From Sacculina carcini (lineage: Eukaryota; Arthropoda; Thecostraca; Sacculinidae), in NCBI GenBank assembly GCA_916048095.2, contig OU696594.1, positions 6,067,281-6,131,280 on the forward strand: DNA of 64,000 nucleotides, written 5' to 3'. Position numbers and translations under genes: made by a program. The notes below the pieces were generated by a model that was not told where the DNA came from, ran no database searches, and saw nothing but the letters and a program-made list of their open reading frames with translations. Below are positions 61,804 to 64,000 of the stretch, piece by piece (the first letter of the stretch is position 1; each line of letters opens with the position of its first letter).

Positions 61804-61842
<39 letters not shown>

Positions 61843-62148
61843 GGAAGTGATTGTGAATATTTGTGGCATTGGTGTTCGGGATTTCTGGTGGATCGCAGGT
61901 ATTTAGTTCTGTGCTGCTCTTTGGTGTAATAATATAGCGTTGATTTTTATTTGCTGTTCGTACAATATGCTAACGGAGGAATATATCTCCCTATGTTAAT
62001 CTATCTTCCAATTTATTATTCAATTCTCGTGCGAATTTCGCCAATGATCTCGCAGTTTTGTCAGCTTTGTCAGTTTTCCCAGTTCAGTCAGTTGTACATG
62101 GCTAGATATAATACTATTGTGTATGTGTGTGTGTGTGTGGGGGGGAAG

Positions 62149-63792
62149 GACACGGTGTATGAAATAGTACAGCAGCATTTACGACGTCGTGCCAGTGTGG
62201 AGCTCAGTACCGCCTCATTACTGCACAGAAGCAGGTCTCCCGGATCACCCATGATGTCCTCCAATAACGGCTCTGTCTCTTCTTCTTCTTCGTCCGGCAC
62301 GTTGCCTCGTGGCAGCTTGACAGAGGCGGTGGTGGGAAGTCTGCCTCGTTCCGGTCCTCGTTCACTGATGTCCGCCTCTCAACGAGATGATGCCGAGAAT
62401 CTCAATCCTGATGAATTGTACCGGTGTGTTTCTCACATACTCTATCCTTATATATATCTCTATCTCTCTTTGTTTCTCAGCTTCGCACAGCGATTATCTC
62501 CGGCAAACAAATTTTAATTTTAATTATAAATTTTAATATAATTTTAATTCAATTTTAACATTAAAATTTTAATTTTAATTTTTTAATTAAAAAATTACAC
62601 AATAGTATAATTTTTATAGCTGTACCATTGCTGATTTATGAGGTATGGATAGCGGAATATTGACCAAAATATTCACGTTTTTGTGTGCTAATTTTGCCTT
62701 TTTGACTTTGTCATTTACACTTCACACCGCCGTAACTTTTGTTTAATACACTTGAAAATTTTAATTATACCGCGTTGTAGCAAACAAAATTCCCAGCATG
62801 ATGGTATTATTTATTTAAATGTGTGATGATTAGCTTTTGAGAAATAGAGGAAAAAGTATAGAAAATCGGACGCGTGGAGTTTAAATAAAATTTTGAATGT
62901 ATATTGAATTTTTTTCCATTTTATATGTTTTATATTTAATTTTTGGGTATAAACTATAGTTTGTTGAGTAGAACAGAAAATTTTCTACACAGTGGTATAA
63001 TTTGTATAGTTGTACCATTGCTGGTTTAGGAGGAGTAGTCTTCAGAAAATTGACCAAAATTTTCGCATTTTTCAGGGTTCATTTTGTCTTTTCACCGCTA
63101 TTAATTTTGGCTTCATTTTGTCTTTTCACCGCTAAAATTAAAAATTCAACCTACAGTGTAGACAAAAAAATTCCAACATGAAGGTATACATTTTTTGCGG
63201 GTACGCCAAGTGATGGCCGAGAAGCAGCTCATAGAAAATGAACCAAGGAGGGTGGGACAAACACACACACACACACACAGAGGATCTCTTTTATATATAT
63301 AGATATCTCTATCTCTCTGTTTCTCAGTTTCGCACAGCGATTATCTCCAACAAACACACACATTAACAGTAATAATAACTACAGACTATGATTGTGTATG
63401 TGTGTGCTTGTGTTTAATTGTTTATATAAGTGTGTATGTTTGTGTATGTTCAACTGTGTGTGTGTTTGTGTGTGTGTGTGTGAACCGCTCTCCCCTTCTA
63501 CCAGTACCACTGGTACCGGTCAATTAACTGCCTGTCTCGAGCGGTTCTCACTGAACGACCCTGCCACCGCCGCTGCTAGCACGTGTGATAATTCACGTGC
63601 CAGCGAGTGTGGCCAGGAGGTGTTCGCTTCAGTGTTGGCTGACCTCAACAGTAACACTTATCAACAGCCAGGTAGCAATGGAGATGATAAGCAAACGTAT
63701 GAGAGCAGACAGCAGAGTAAGAGAGCAGCTCTGCAGTGTGTCAGCAGATTGGCTCGTCACGCGCCCGCATATCTCTGGCAGCAACATTTCGA
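62149..63792 (+). CDS. CLASP: CLASP C-terminal region, copy 2 (two exons, runs off the window)
   Basis: Exons 62149-62423 and 63505-63792 equal the first two exons of copy 1 in length and phase. Here codon 8 is CAG, so the frame is open, and the residues are RRRASVEL in place of the broken copy 1 sequence. The second exon has small differences (SLND shared; DLNS versus EFKR) and ends GA/GTGTGT, changing the junction residue from Gln to Glu. The remaining TOG exons lie right of the window. This is the more credible functional copy. Confidence 0.75.
62512..63301. mobile_element. 0.8-kb insertion in the CLASP copy 2 intron
   Basis: Flanked by a direct duplication of about 55 bp (62450-62511 and 63302-63356: ATATCTCTATCTCTCT, TTTCTCAG, CGCACAGCGATTATCTCC) that is single in copy 1. 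The inside is AT-rich and holds two diverged direct repeats about 390 bp apart sharing GTACCATTGCTG and TTGACCAAAAT. It ends ATCTCTTTTATATATATAGA. Unclassified; the long duplication is unusual for a transposon. Confidence 0.55.
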
Positions 63793-64000
63793 GTGTGTAT
63801 ATCCCGCCGCGGGCTCAAGCACACTTCCTCTCTCCCTCACACACTCACACACACTCACACACTACTGTCAACAGCGACTGATTCACTGGCTAACAAATAA
63901 ATATGATTTATAATCTCGTGACTTATATTCTCGAGAACTTCATATAAGAAATTTCAGTATTTTTATTTTTGCTATATATTTTTGCAGTAGTGTGTTTGTG

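Larger units (their letters stand above)
61164..64000 (+). repeat. Segmental duplication, block A copy 3
   Basis: Matches block A copy 1 from 15522 to about 17500, up to the window edge, apart from a 0.8-kb insertion. Up to about 62115 it also matches block A copy 2. Confidence 0.85.

Overview
The window is animal (metazoan) nuclear DNA. Coding sequence is split by GT-AG introns, and intergenic and intronic DNA is packed with TG/CA microsatellites, minisatellites, Ty3/gypsy and non-LTR retrotransposons, hAT-type MITEs, tRNA-derived SINEs and Helitron-like ends. The proteins (CLASP and NUF2 orthologues, a probable long-chain acyl-CoA synthetase) are recognisable but strongly diverged from vertebrate ones. 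That would fit a fast-evolving invertebrate such as a flatworm or other lophotrochozoan, but I cannot fix the taxon.

Layout. 1-10.4 kb: gene-poor; one 5' coding exon of a probable ACSL gene (minus, 5390-5544), MITEs, a SINE, microsatellites and an unresolved candidate exon pair (6899-7890, plus). 10.4-13.06 kb: a two-exon orphan gene for a very basic, membrane-anchored protein. 14.4-15.5 kb: the 3' end of a decayed Ty3/gypsy element. 15.5-22.7 kb: a duplicated segment with the last five exons of CLASP (plus) and, on the opposite strand, four exons of an unidentified Q/S/P-rich protein (called gene B here). 22.97-57.18 kb: the kinetochore gene NUF2 (plus), seven exons of 66-147 bp in 34 kb. 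Its introns hold nearly all the remaining structure: a 25-bp minisatellite (intron 1), a 39-bp array (intron 2), 20-bp and 33-bp minisatellites (intron 3), a nest of two retrotransposons inside a microsatellite (intron 4), and Helitron-like debris, a young Ty3/gypsy element and a LINE fragment (intron 5). 58.05-64.0 kb: a second copy of the gene B/CLASP segment.

Most notable items. (1) A non-LTR retrotransposon (37.5-45.4 kb, minus, interrupted) carries a nuclear-receptor-type C4 zinc-finger domain plus a PHD finger in front of its reverse transcriptase and restriction-like endonuclease. (2) A nearly intact Ty3/gypsy element has a 17-nt primer-binding site exactly complementary to its own LTR, the signature of self-priming. 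(3) Minisatellites in NUF2 intron 3 contain units whose hairpin loop is flipped. (4) TG repeats sit directly before many 3' splice sites. (5) CLASP and gene B are duplicated around NUF2, with a nonsense codon in one CLASP copy.

CLASP and NUF2 both act where microtubules meet kinetochores, but nothing here shows they are co-regulated. Limits: divergence and copy numbers are by eye, and exon calls rest on splice-site phase plus remembered family similarity.
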